Positions 25,597 through 36,696 of a DNA stretch of 64,000 nucleotides are shown here, piece after piece. Numbering within the stretch: position 1 is the first letter of the stretch; every line of letters begins with the position of its first letter. The notes under the pieces are model-generated. The model was not told where the DNA came from, did no database searches, and worked only from the letters and a program-made list of their open reading frames with translations. The DNA is taken from the NCBI GenBank assembly GCA_949317995.1, contig OX439046.1, positions 40,579,002-40,643,001 of the forward strand, read 5' to 3'. Position numbers and translations under genes: made by a program. Origin of the DNA: Acholoe squamosa. Taxonomy: Eukaryota; Annelida; Polychaeta; Phyllodocida; Polynoidae.

Positions 25597-25755
25597 CAGT
25601 TCCTGGCATCCACATGTGGCATTGGAGGGAGCACAGTTCCTGGCATCCACGTGTGGCAATGGAGGGAGCACAGTTCCTGGCATCCATATGTGACTATGGA
25701 GTTAGCACAGTTCCTGGCATCCATATGTGACTATGGAGGCAGCACAGTTCCTGGT
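25597..25755. repeat. 37-bp minisatellite, about four copies
   Basis: CAGTTCCTGGCATCCA recurs at 25,597, 25,634, 25,671 and 25,708, with a final partial at 25,745, a constant 37-bp period. Frames on both strands here are repeat translations. Confidence 0.9.
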
Positions 25756-26396
25756 CAGAGTTCTGTGTGCACCTCAGCCCCTATGTACCGCCTTTGGCTG
25801 CCCCTACCGTGATCGAGCAGGTGTAGTACCTCCCCATGTGATAGTACAGTGTGCCAGCAGTATGGCACTTGCATGGTTTTTATCAGGTTGATATCGGCAT
25901 AATATCATATCAACCACTTTATTGCACCATTATATTTACTGTGCTCGAAAGAAATTAGAATTTTCAAATAACTAAATTGAATTTACATGTTCTTTGTGTT
26001 TACTGGTTATAAAAGGCATGATAATGTAATACTATTGTACAAGCCAGTTGCGCCTAATAATGTATATGTTAAATTGTTACATGCATATGTATCTATTATT
26101 GGCCGATAGTAAACCTCCTCTTCTCTTTGTCCATCGGAAACGTGAGTCGACTTTATCTTGTTTTAATCACCTTATTGTGCAGAGTTAAGATACTTTAACA
26201 TTAAAATCCCCTTTGAGATTAAATCACGATTCATCAATGGCCACCATGTACTCTTTTGCATAATGAACAGGTTAAGTATTGTAACTGCCTGCTCTTATAC
26301 ACCACTTCGCAAACTTAATAGGACTGCCTATCCTGATCTACATTGTTCCTCTCATTTGTTTATCCTACACTAATTGTCTTAACTAAGGGATCAGCC
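25756..26396. other. non-coding spacer between minisatellites
   Basis: I see no gene, RNA or mobile-element signature in this AT-rich stretch. Confidence 0.5.
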
Positions 26397-27260
26397 GTGT
26401 TAGCACGACTCCTGCTGCCTAATGAGCTAGCAGGAGAAACAGAGGTGTTAGCACGAATCCTGCTGCCTAGTGAGCTAGCAGTAGAAACAGCTGTGTTAGC
26501 ACGACTCCTGCTGCCTAATGAGCTAGCAGTAGAAACAGCTGTGTTAGCACGACTCCTGCTGCCTAATGAGCTAGCAGTAGAAACAGCTGTGTTAGCATGA
26601 CTCCTGCTGCCTAATGAGCTAGCAGTAGAAACAGCTGTGTTAGCACAAATCCTGCTGCCTAGTGAGCTAGCAGTAGAAACAGCTGTGTTAGCACGAATCC
26701 TGCTGCCTAATGAGCTAGCAGTAGAAACAGCCGTGTTAGCATGAATCCTGCTGCCTAATGAGCTAGCAGTAGAAACAGAGGTGTTAGCACGAATCCTGCT
26801 GCCTAGTGAGCTAGCAGTAGAAACAGCTGTGTTAGCACGAATCCTGCTGCCTAGTGAGCTAGCAGTAGAAACAGCTGTGTTAGCACGAATCCTGCTGCCT
26901 AGTGAGCTAGCAGTAGAAACAGCTGTGTTAGCACGACTCCTGCTGCCTAATGAGCTAGTAGTAGAAACAGCCGTGTTAGCATGAATCCTGCTGCCTAATG
27001 AGCTAGCAGTAGAAACAGAGGTGTTAGCATGACTCCTGCTGCCTAATGAGCTAGCAGTAGAAACAGCTGTGTTAGCACGACTCCTGCTGCCTAATGAGCT
27101 AGCAGTAGAAACAGAGGTGTTAGCACGACTCCTGCTGCCTAATGAGCTAGCAGTAGAAACAGAGGTGTTAGCACAAATCCTGCTGCCTAATGAGCTAGCA
27201 GTAGAAACAGCCGTTTTAGCACGAATCCTGCTGCCTAATGAGCTAGCAGTAGAAACAGCC
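26397..27260. repeat. 48-bp minisatellite, exactly 18 units
   Basis: The stretch is 864 bp, exactly 18 x 48. The unit begins GTGTTAGCACGACTCCTGCT and contains GCTAGC. Because 48 is a multiple of three, the plus strand reads as a 16-residue repeat (VLARLLLPNELAVETA). CACGA to CATGA changes introduce TGA stops in several units (for example near 26,597 and 26,997), and there is no upstream coding context. Confidence 0.95.
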
Positions 27261-27399
27261 GAGGAAACATCGGCTCCTGTCTAAACTGCATCCTACGCCA
27301 AAGTTATCTTATATCTACCAAGGCCCCACAAAGGTAACATGTACACACCCTGGTACTGCCTACTAGCAAGCATTTACTATTATGTTGTCTGTATTTGGC
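27261..27399. other. unique spacer before solo LTR
   Basis: Short non-coding sequence with no recognisable feature. Confidence 0.5.
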
Positions 27400-27818
27400 T
27401 GTAATGTATGACTGTTGATGGTTCGGAAAGGATCACGAATACAAGGATATCCGGTTTCAAAAGGCAACAAGTCTTTATTCAGTATCCTAAGTTACAGGGA
27501 GCTAAATAGATTCCGTATGGTTAAGGGGCTGTTCGGAAAGCTCGGATTTACGACTACCAGGTAAGGCTTCGGAGTCGGTAAAGTTCAGATGGTATTCCTA
27601 GGGAATCTTGTAGGATTCTCCTCGTCCTAGGTTCCGACCCGACTATAATATAGCCACAGGGGTTGGGTGGCGACCTCTCGTGTTTAACCCACGCAGCCCG
27701 GAGGGTGGTGCTGCCACCGCCCGCCAGGCGTACCAGGCTCTCAACCCGAAAGGCCGCTCCGCTCGGAACCTAGGCAACCCGTAAGCCATAAACACTATTA
27801 CTAAACCGTGCCCCTACA
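27400..27818 (-). mobile_element. solo LTR 1 (minus strand)
   Basis: On the minus strand it starts TGTAGGGGCACGG and ends CATTACA. It holds a TATA-like GGCTATATTATAG and a polyadenylation signal in TGAATAAAGACTTGTTGCC. The same arrangement occurs at 34,747-35,176. Flanks TGGC (left) and AGGC (right) agree in three of four bases, consistent with a worn 4-bp target duplication. No internal coding region is attached, so this is a solo LTR made by LTR-LTR recombination. Confidence 0.75.
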
Positions 27819-28826
27819 AGGCTTAAGACTCGAAAAGGCTGAATCAGTAACTAAATCAATACTGAAATGACAATGTATTGAAGTTGTAATGGTGGAAGTT
27901 GGGCGGGATGGGATTATGCCTTGAATGCCTCAAGTATCACCCATTGCAGCCTGACTAGGCACAAATATGTCAATAGGCCCAAATATGTCGAAGTGAAGGA
28001 TAGTGCAATGAAAAGAAGGCAAGCAAAGATTAATTCATCCGAACTTTAGTTTAGTCTTTCTACCAAGAAACTCTTTAATGAGATCCCGAATTATCCCCAT
28101 CACATTTCCACTACCTCTGGTGTATCAGCAATACTTAAAACAAGACCTCTAATAACAGGACACATTGAGGATAATGAAGGCACATTGATTACACTACTCA
28201 GTACCAATTACTTCTCCCCTACAGTGTGCAGCTATTCAGCATAATAAAGGCATTAGTACTTGGGGCATTATAACATGACAGCCACCATACTAATTATAGT
28301 CAGTGCGGAATTACTAGGGGATGCCGCCTTTGTAAAAGCTGTGTGTATTTTATTTGATATCTGAATTAGAAATGTATTAAGATGGATGTAATCCCTTGTC
28401 ATATTAGTGGTTATAATCATGACTCTGATTATTGCATCAACTCACCCCTCTAGCTCCTCTTGTCGCCTACGGTCTTATGTGAACACAAGCTTCTTAAATC
28501 CACCTTGTTAGGAGCTCTCTCCCACCACCCATTTAAGTCACCTTCCATGGCATTCCCTAGTTTTGCCATCCCCAGCCATTAATCTCACGGCATCATCTCT
28601 TTAACCTGTTCCCACATCCCCTTCCCTTGCACCGCCCAAACCCTCACTTCAAAACATTCCTTGTTACCCCCCCCTTTCAATGCAACACTGCTTGGGTGAG
28701 GCTGATAATTGAACTGCTTAGGGCCTGCTGTGAGAGTGAGTGTCTGCACTGTTCCGTCTAAATTGTGGTAATTTGAGACGGTGGATGGTTGTGACGGTAG
28801 TAGCCACGGGTGGATATTGTTATGGT
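27819..28826. other. non-coding stretch
   Basis: No gene or RNA recognised. The stretch is C-rich near 28,440-28,680 and becomes GGATGGTTGTGACGG-like just before the 51-bp array. Confidence 0.5.
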
Positions 28827-31800
28827 GGAGTAGACAGGGGCTGATATAAGGATGGTTAGTGTGGTACAGAGAAGGATGGAGTAGACAGCGGCTGGTATAA
28901 GGATGGTTAGTGTAGTACAGAGAAGGTTGGAGTAGACAGGGGCTGGTATAAGGATGATGAGTGTGGTACAGAAAAAGGCCGAGTAGACAGGAGCTGGTAT
29001 AAGGACGGCTAGTGTGGTACAGAGAAGGGTGGAGTAGACAGGAGCTGGTATAAGGATGGTTAGTGTGGTACAGAGAAGGGTGAAGTAGACAGGAGCTGGT
29101 GTAAGGACGGTTAGTGTGGTACAGAGAAGGGTGGAGTAGAGAGGAGCTGGTATAAGGATGGTGAGTGTGGTACAGAGAAGGATGGAGTAGACAGGAGCTG
29201 GTATAAGGATGGTGAGTGTGGTACAGAGAAGGGTGGAGTAGACAGGGGCTGGTATAAGGATAGTTAGTGTGGTACAGAGAAGGGTGTAGTAGACAGCAGC
29301 TGGTATAAGGACGGTGAGTGTGGTACAGAGAAGGGTGGAGTAGACAGGGGCTGGTATAAGGATGATGAGTCAGAGTGTGGTACAGAAAAGGGCGAAGTAG
29401 ACAGGAGCTGGTATAAGGATGGTGAGTGTGGTACAGAGAAGGATGGAGTAGACAGGAGCTGGTATAAGGACGGTGAGTGTGGTACAGAGAAGGGTGGAGT
29501 AGACAGGGGCTGGTATAAGGATGGTTAGTGTGGTACAGAGAAGGGTGAAGTAGACAGGAGCTGGTATAAGGATAGTTAGTGTGGTACAGAGAAGGATGGA
29601 GTAGACAGGGGCTGGTATAAGGACGGTGAGTGTGGTACAGAGAAGGGTGGAGTAGACAGCAGCTGGTATAAGGACGGTGAGTGTGGTACAGAGAAGGGTG
29701 GAGTAGACAGGAGCTGGTATAAGGATGGTTAGTGTGGTACAGAGAAGGGTGAAGTAGACAGGAGCTGGTGTAAGGATGGTGAGTGTGGTACAGAGAAGGA
29801 TGGAGTAGACAGGAGCTGGTATAAGGACGGTGAGTGTGGTACAGAGAAGGGTGGAGTAGACAGCAGCTGGTATAAGGATAGTTAGTGTGGTACAGAGAAG
29901 GGTGAAGTAGACAGGAGCTGGTATAAGGATAGTTAGTGTGGTACAGAGAAGGATGGAGTAGACAGGGGCTGGTATAAGGACGGTGAGTGTGGTACAGAGA
30001 AGGGTGGAGTAGACAGCAGCTGGTATAAGGACGGTGAGTGTGGTACAGAGAAGGGTGAAGTAGACAGGAGCTGGTGTAAGGATGGTGAGTGTGGTACAGA
30101 GAAGGATGGAGTAGACAGCAGCTGGTATAAGGACGGTGAGTGTGGTACAGAGAAGGGTGGAGTAGACAGGGGCTGGTATAAGGATGATGAGTCAGAGTGT
30201 GGTACAGAAAAGGGCGAAGTAGACAGGAGCTGGTATAAGGATGGTTAGTGTGGTAGAGAGAAGGGTGAAGTAGACAGGAGCTGGTGTAAGGATGGTGAGT
30301 GTGGTACAGAGAAGGGTGGAGTAGACAGGGGCTGGTATAAGGATGATGAGTCAGAGTGTGGTACAGAAAAGGGCGAAGTAGACAGGAGCTGGTATAAGGA
30401 TGGTGAGTGTGGATCAGAGAAGGGTGGAGTAGACAGGGGCTGGTATAAGGACGTTGAGTGTGGTATTGAGAAGGGTGGAGTAGACAGGGGCTGATATAAG
30501 GATGGTTAGTGTGGTACAGAGAAGGGTGGAGTAGACAGGGGCTGATATAAGGATGGTTAAGGTGGTACAGAGAAGGGTGGAGTAGACAGGAGCTGGTATA
30601 AGGATGGTTAGTGTGGTACAGAGAAGGGTGGAGTAGACAGGAGCTGGTATAAGGATGGTGAGTGTGGTACAGAGAAGGGTGGAGTAGACAGGAGCTGATA
30701 TAAGGATGGTTAGTGTGGTACAGAGAAGGGTGGAGTAGACAGGAGCTGATATAAGGATGGTTAGTGTGGTACAGAGAAGGGTGGAGTAGACAGGAGCTGA
30801 TATAAGGATGGTTAGTGTGGTACAGAGAAGGGTGGAGTAGACAGGGGCTGATATAAGGATGGTTAGTGTGGTACAGAGAAGGGTGGAGTAGACAAGGGCT
30901 GGTATAAGGATGGTGAGTGTGGTACAGAGAAGGATGGAGTAGACAGGGGCTGGTATAAGGATTATGAGTGTGGTACAGAGAAGGATGGAGTAGACAGGGG
31001 CTGGTATAAGGATTATGAGTGTGGTACAGAGAAGGGTGGAGTAGACAGGAGCTGATATAAGGATGGTTAGTGTGGTACAGAGAAGGGAGGAGTAGACAGG
31101 GGCTGGTATAAGGATTATGAGTGTGGTACAGAGAAGGGTAAAGTAGACCGGAGCTGGTATAAGAAAGGTGAGTGTGGTACAGAGAAGGGTGGAGTAGACA
31201 GGGGCTGGTATAAGGATAATGAGTGTGGAGTAGACAGGATGGTTAGTGTGGTACAGAGAAGGGTGAAGTAGACAGGAGCTGGTGTAAGGATGGTGAGTGT
31301 GGTACAGAGAACGATGGAGTAGACAGGAGCTGGTATAAGAATGGTTAGTGTGGTACAGAGAAGGGTGGAGTAGACAGGAGCTGATATAAGGATGGTTAGT
31401 GTCGTACAGAGAAGGGTGGAGTAGACAGGGGCTGGTATAAGGATTATGAGTGTGGTACAGAGAAGGGTGGAGTAGACAGGGGCTGGTATAAGGATGGTGA
31501 ATGTGGTACAGAGAAGGGTAAAGTTGACTGGAGCTGGTATAAGAAAGGTGAGTGTGGTACAGAGAAGGGTGGAGTAGACAGGGGCTGGTATAAGGATAAT
31601 GAGTGTGGTACAGAAAAGGGCGGAGTAGACAGGAGCTGGTATAAGGACGGTGAGTGTGGTACAGAGAAGGGTGGAGTAGACACGAGCTGGTATAAGGATG
31701 GTTAGTGTGGTACAGAGAAGGGTGAAGTAGACAGGAGCTGGTGTAAGGATGGTGAGTGTGGTACAGAGAAGGGTGGAGTAGACAGGGGCTGGTATAAGGA

Positions 31801-32790
31801 TGGTTAGTGTGGTACAGAGAAGGGTGGAGTAGACAGGGGCTGGTATAAGGATGATGAGTCAGAGTGTGGTACAGAAAAGGGCGAAGTAGACAGGAGCTGG
31901 TATAAGGATGGTGAGTGTAGTACAGAGAAGGGTGGAGTAGACAGGGGCTGGTCTAAGGATGGTGAGTGTGGTACAGAGAAGGGTGGAGTAGACCGGAGCT
32001 GGTATAAGGAAGGTAAGTGTGGTACAGAGAAGGGTGGAGTAGACAGGGGCTGTTATAAGGACGGTGAATGTGGTACAGAGAAGGGTGGAGTAGACAGGGG
32101 CTGGTATAAGGACGTTGAGTGTGGTACAGAGAAGGGTGGAGTAGACAGGAGCTGGTATAAGGATGGTTAGTGTGGTACAGAGAAGGGTGAAGTAGACAGG
32201 GGCTGATATAAGGACGTTGAGTGTGGTACAGAGAAGGGTGGAGTAGACAGGAGCTGGTATAAGGATGGTTAGTGTGGTACAGAGAAGGGTGGAGTAGACA
32301 GGGGCTGATATAAGGATGGTTAGTGTGGTACAGAGAAGGGTGGTGTAGACAGGGGCTGGTATAAGGAAGGTGAGTGTGGTACAGAGAAGGGTGGAGTAGA
32401 CAGGGGCTGGTATAAGGATGGTGAGTGTGGTACAGAGAAGGGTGGAGTAGACAGGAGCTGGTATAAGGATGGTTAGTGTGGTACAGAGAAGGGTGGAGTA
32501 GACAGGGGCTGGTATAAGGATTGTGAGTGTGGTACAGAGAACGGTGGAGTAGACAGGGGCTGGTATTAGGATGGTGAGTGTGGTACAGAGAAGGGTGGAG
32601 TAGACCGGAGCTGGTATAAGAAACGTGAGTGTGGTACAGAGAAGGGTGGAGTAGACAGGGGCTGGTATAAGGATGGTGAATGTGGTACAGAGAAGGGTGG
32701 AGTAGACAGGGGCTGGTATAAGGATGGTGAGTGTGGTACAGAGAAGGGTGGAGTAGACAGGGGCTTGTATAAGGACGGTGAGAATGGTAC
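28827..32790. repeat. 51-bp minisatellite, about 78 units over 4 kb
   Basis: The unit starts GGAGTAGACAGGGGCTGGTA and ends GGTACAGAGAAGGGT. Variants (GAGCTGG/GGGCTGG/CAGCTGG; GATGGTTAG/GACGGTGAG/GATGATGAG) occur in recurrent multi-unit orders, and some units carry a 6-bp insertion (GATGAGTCAGAG). The minus strand reads as a 17-residue Ser/Pro/Tyr repeat, but TTAG-containing variants and lack of context argue against coding. Confidence 0.95.
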
Positions 32791-34746
32791 AGAGTGAGTG
32801 AGTGAGTAATGGATATTTAATGCTAGTGTGGCACAGAGAAGGGCCAGGAGTGGCTGATGCTACAAGAGGCCGGAATTGAGTGCATGCTTTTCTTTTGAGA
32901 GGTAATGACCAAGAAACGCTGAAATTGGATGAGGCTGAATTTTAAAGGGATTGAGTCTGGTTTGGAGAAGCTATATGTACAGCTGTATGTTGGGGACATG
33001 CATACAAACAGGTACAAAAGATGAACTGCTAATCATCCCTTCTTTTCACCCTCACTAACAACAGGGAACCCTACCATACCAATAATTTCTTGTTTTCTCC
33101 TCTACAGAATCTTAAAGATTGCTTTATAAACTGTCATTGGATTTAGAAACCTCTCTAGTGGAGGTCAGGTGAACCATATACATAGTATTAGGGGGGTCCA
33201 CTACACTGCCTGCCCGGTCCAAAGTACTCAAACACAACAAATAGGCTGCCTGTGGACACCACTCTGTGAGTGCATGTGCACTGAGAGGGCTATTTCAAAT
33301 TCATTTCAAGAGGAACTAAAGGCTTATCTACCTGTCTATAAGTCATTGGGACAATCATACATGGCCTGTGCACATTTTGCCCTGCACCAGATTCGATAGG
33401 TTAAGGTGAAGATATTCTAGGTCAAAAAGAAAATCCAGTTCATGAGTTCATGATTTGCCAATTGTAAGGTGCCATGTGAGCCCTTAAAATATTGGAAATA
33501 TCCCTTGGTTTACTCTGGGAAATGTCGGGTCCAGACATCCTTTTTAATATGATGATTCTAGATGAGATTGATGAAAAGATAACTCAAGAACCCGTAGATA
33601 CAATTAACTCATGAACCCGTAGATACAATTTATATATCTTTATTGCGTAGGCTTAACAATTGATGTTTCATCATAAACAATACTTCTCACTTAGCTAATG
33701 AGATGATACACATTTTCATTGTGAGAGATTACATACCTAACTTACAATATAATAAATAAGTCCTTCCGTCCAGTGATGATGATCTCCATCGTGCACTCCA
33801 GTATTACCATAGGAAGTCTATGGTTCCAGGCTTGGCATGCCTGTCTGATTAGTTAATCTGTTGAGTATAGCGCATAATGCCGCATGGCTATGATATTGTA
33901 TGCCAGAAGGTGGTGCTGCACAACCTACGTCTGAGCTGGATGATGGTCAGGGCTGCTACTGGTTCTAATAATGGGGATATGGATATCCTGTCCCATGGGC
34001 TTGCTAGGTCTAGTTTATTCTGGGATGAACTGGTCTATGGGCTTCACTATGGGATAGCCCTGCATGATGGTTATGTTATCATACATAATGGTTATCCTGT
34101 ATAATGGATATCCTGCCTAATGGTTATCCCTCGTACACTCTTTATGTATTACAGACTTTTAGTAGTATGGTCTGCATATAGTTGTTTTAATGGGGGCCTA
34201 ATCGTACAGAAAGGTGAAATATGGGTGGTTAATAAGTGGAGGCGATAATTATATAGAGATTACTATACAGCGGAATTTCTAATGAATTTAATGTATGTAT
34301 TATGCTGACAGAATCAAAATATTTCATTTTACTCTACTGTAGGGCGGTTCATAAGAACCACAATTTGACTTGGTCACTTGTAGGGGGTATTTCATAAATA
34401 AAACTGATGCAAACAAGTAAACTTGACAAGCAGAACATGCAAATGTTTTCTACATCATCCTACCATAGACTCTTTTGAGGATCTTTTTCAGATCGTTGCT
34501 CAAATTCTCTGGGTGGTATTGGTGGATACCTACCAAAATGTATGACACCCCCATATTGATATCAAAATATTTTCTCATCTGATCGATTTGTACAAATCAC
34601 AAGAACAACCCATTCTCCCTTCAAATTTTCAAAATGCCAGGAATTACCTGAAAAATCTTATGCCTGATTTAATGTAAGCCTTCCAAATATTTTTAACGGT
34701 GCATGCCATTTATCTGAGTTTTGTCAATTAGGTCCTTAATTAGCCC
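32791..34746. other. non-coding stretch with small duplications
   Basis: It begins with GTGAGTGAGTGAGTAATGGA, a head also seen at 40,775. A short direct repeat GAACCCGTAGATACAATT occurs near 33,589 and 33,613. GG(A/T)TATCCTG words recur at 33,980-34,130. No open frame here looks protein-like. Confidence 0.5.
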
Positions 34747-35176
34747 TGTAATGGTCAGGTATTCCGAGTTTGTATGTTGTATGCACAAAGAACTACCAAA
34801 CGACAGTCTCTGGTGACATAAGAGGCAACAAGGTTTTATTCAGGATTCCTAATTACAGACCAACTAGGGGTTTCAGAGTTCTGAATCAATCGTATCAAAA
34901 TGTTAGCTACCCATATAAGTTCTCGGAGCCAGAGGAGAGAAAGCACTCCTTGTTCGTACACAGATTCCCTAAGGATTCTGTCTGCTCCAGTCACCAACCC
35001 GGCTTTATATAGCCACAGGGGTTGGGTGGCAACCCCTTGAGTCTAAGCCGGGAGGCCCGGAGAGCAGCGCTGCCACTGCTCCCCCAGCGCACCCGACCCT
35101 GATCCAAGTGTCTGCCCCATTCCGGAACTGACCAACTCGTACCTATCTAACGCTATCATAAAACTGTGCCCCTACA
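34747..35176 (-). mobile_element. solo LTR 2 (minus strand)
   Basis: Same family as 27,400-27,818: minus-strand start TGTAGGGGCACAG, TATA-like GGCTATATAAAGCC, polyadenylation signal in TGAATAAAACCTTGTTGCC, and end CCATTACA. The flanks are GCCC on both sides, a perfect 4-bp target-site duplication. The start TGTAGGGGC is shared with a possible LTR edge upstream of relic B. Confidence 0.8.
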
Positions 35177-36696
35177 GCCCTAAGGTCTATATTGATGAGG
35201 AGGTCTTACTCTCATAACAAGTTTTTAACAGGTCCTTAAAATGCATCAGAATGCATGTTTTGGCTAAGCAATTTTCAAAAGTTTTCCTGGAGGATGCCCC
35301 CAGTAGGCCTACAGCAACCATACAAGATAAACTTCATATTCTATGTATGAATTAATGTACATGAAAAAAAACTAATTTGAAGCTTCACTTTCTTGGGGTG
35401 CTAGGGTTTGCAGGTGTCTAGTCTTAATGACCCCCCCCCCCCCGCCCACCAATGGCTCATGGACTAATTCCTGATTTTGCCCCCCCCCCCAAACATTCTA
35501 ATGGTTCTGCCGCCCCTGTACATGTACAAGGAATATGTTTGACCTCTATGCCTATATCTATTGGACTACCCTGTATTGAGTATTTTGTTGACTGAAACCC
35601 TTCATTGACTGGACCACTCTGAGTGTGCCCAGCCATGCATGGCCAGGTGCCACTGGCTAAACTGGAATGTACTGAGAAGTTTCGGGCAAAATAGTCACTG
35701 GATTTCAGTGTTTAAAGTGCTCCTCACAGGAATAACATATCTTTATGCAGATTGTTGCAACAGAATTCTCAGACTCTCCCCTTTGCACCTGACCAATTGT
35801 ATTGGGTCTTTTTCCACAAGTTGATTTTCGCCTAATTTCCCTATACATAGCTAGTCCCCAGAACCTTGTAAGTTACGGCCTGCGGGTATATTGAAGACAG
35901 GTATACAGAGGCAACAGGTGTGTGGAAGGTCCCGCATACAACAGGTAAATGACCACCAGTTCACAAGCAAACGTAGTATAGTAACATGACAGATTCCATT
36001 GACAGCTCGTTTGTAAGCAGTTAAGCACATAGGATCGACTATGGGCCCTTGCATAGGTTATGTAGGGGATATATAACACAGGGGGCCTTATAGGGGGGGG
36101 GTGCAAAAAAAATTGACCACTCTTGATGACAGTGTAGAAAACATTGCTTCATTTTAGCAAAAAAGCCTGTACGCTTTTTTCACACTGACTGTTCAATGAG
36201 GGGTGCAAAGATTACGATTTTCTGCAGGGGGATGCAAAATAGTTAGCAGGTGAAAAAACTCACACCACACCACTCCCACTGTTAATAAATGATGACCTTT
36301 CTCTACACCTACGCTCCACAGCATGGCTTCACAAGATCTTAAAACTGACCAATATTATATCCTGTGGGGAGGGAGGCCAGGGTATGGGTCATAATAATGA
36401 GGAATGATGCTGGCAAGGTAGGAATGAGGGGTAAAGCATGAGTGAAGAGCAAATCACCCTGTCTACACAACCAGTCTCATGTGGTCTTCCTCCTAACTAG
36501 GCTCATGTACCCTCCACCACCACCCCTAGTTTCCCCTACGCTTGCCCTAATATCAGGTACCTTGCCCCTAGTCTAAAATACCCTGGTCCTGTCCCCAGTA
36601 TCATGTATTAGACTTAAGAAGTATTTTTGGTGAGATAGAGCTAAAGAAAAAAAGTTTTTAATCATTTTTTAATCAAAATAAATTCACTACATTTTC
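35177..36696. other. non-coding stretch with poly-C tracts
   Basis: Poly-C tracts lie near 35,430 and 35,480. The segment 36,090-36,310 (GGGGTGCAAAA words and AATGATGACC) resembles parts of the foldback element at 41.9-42.2 kb. No gene is supported. Confidence 0.5.

Noticed and set aside
26343-27284. Plus-strand open frames across the 48-bp repeats as a repeat protein
   Set aside because: Frames exist only because the unit is a multiple of three; TGA-bearing units, no start context and no flanking exons.
31444-31683. Minus-strand Ser/Pro/Tyr repeat frame in the 51-bp array
   Set aside because: Translation of minisatellite, interrupted in neighbouring units.
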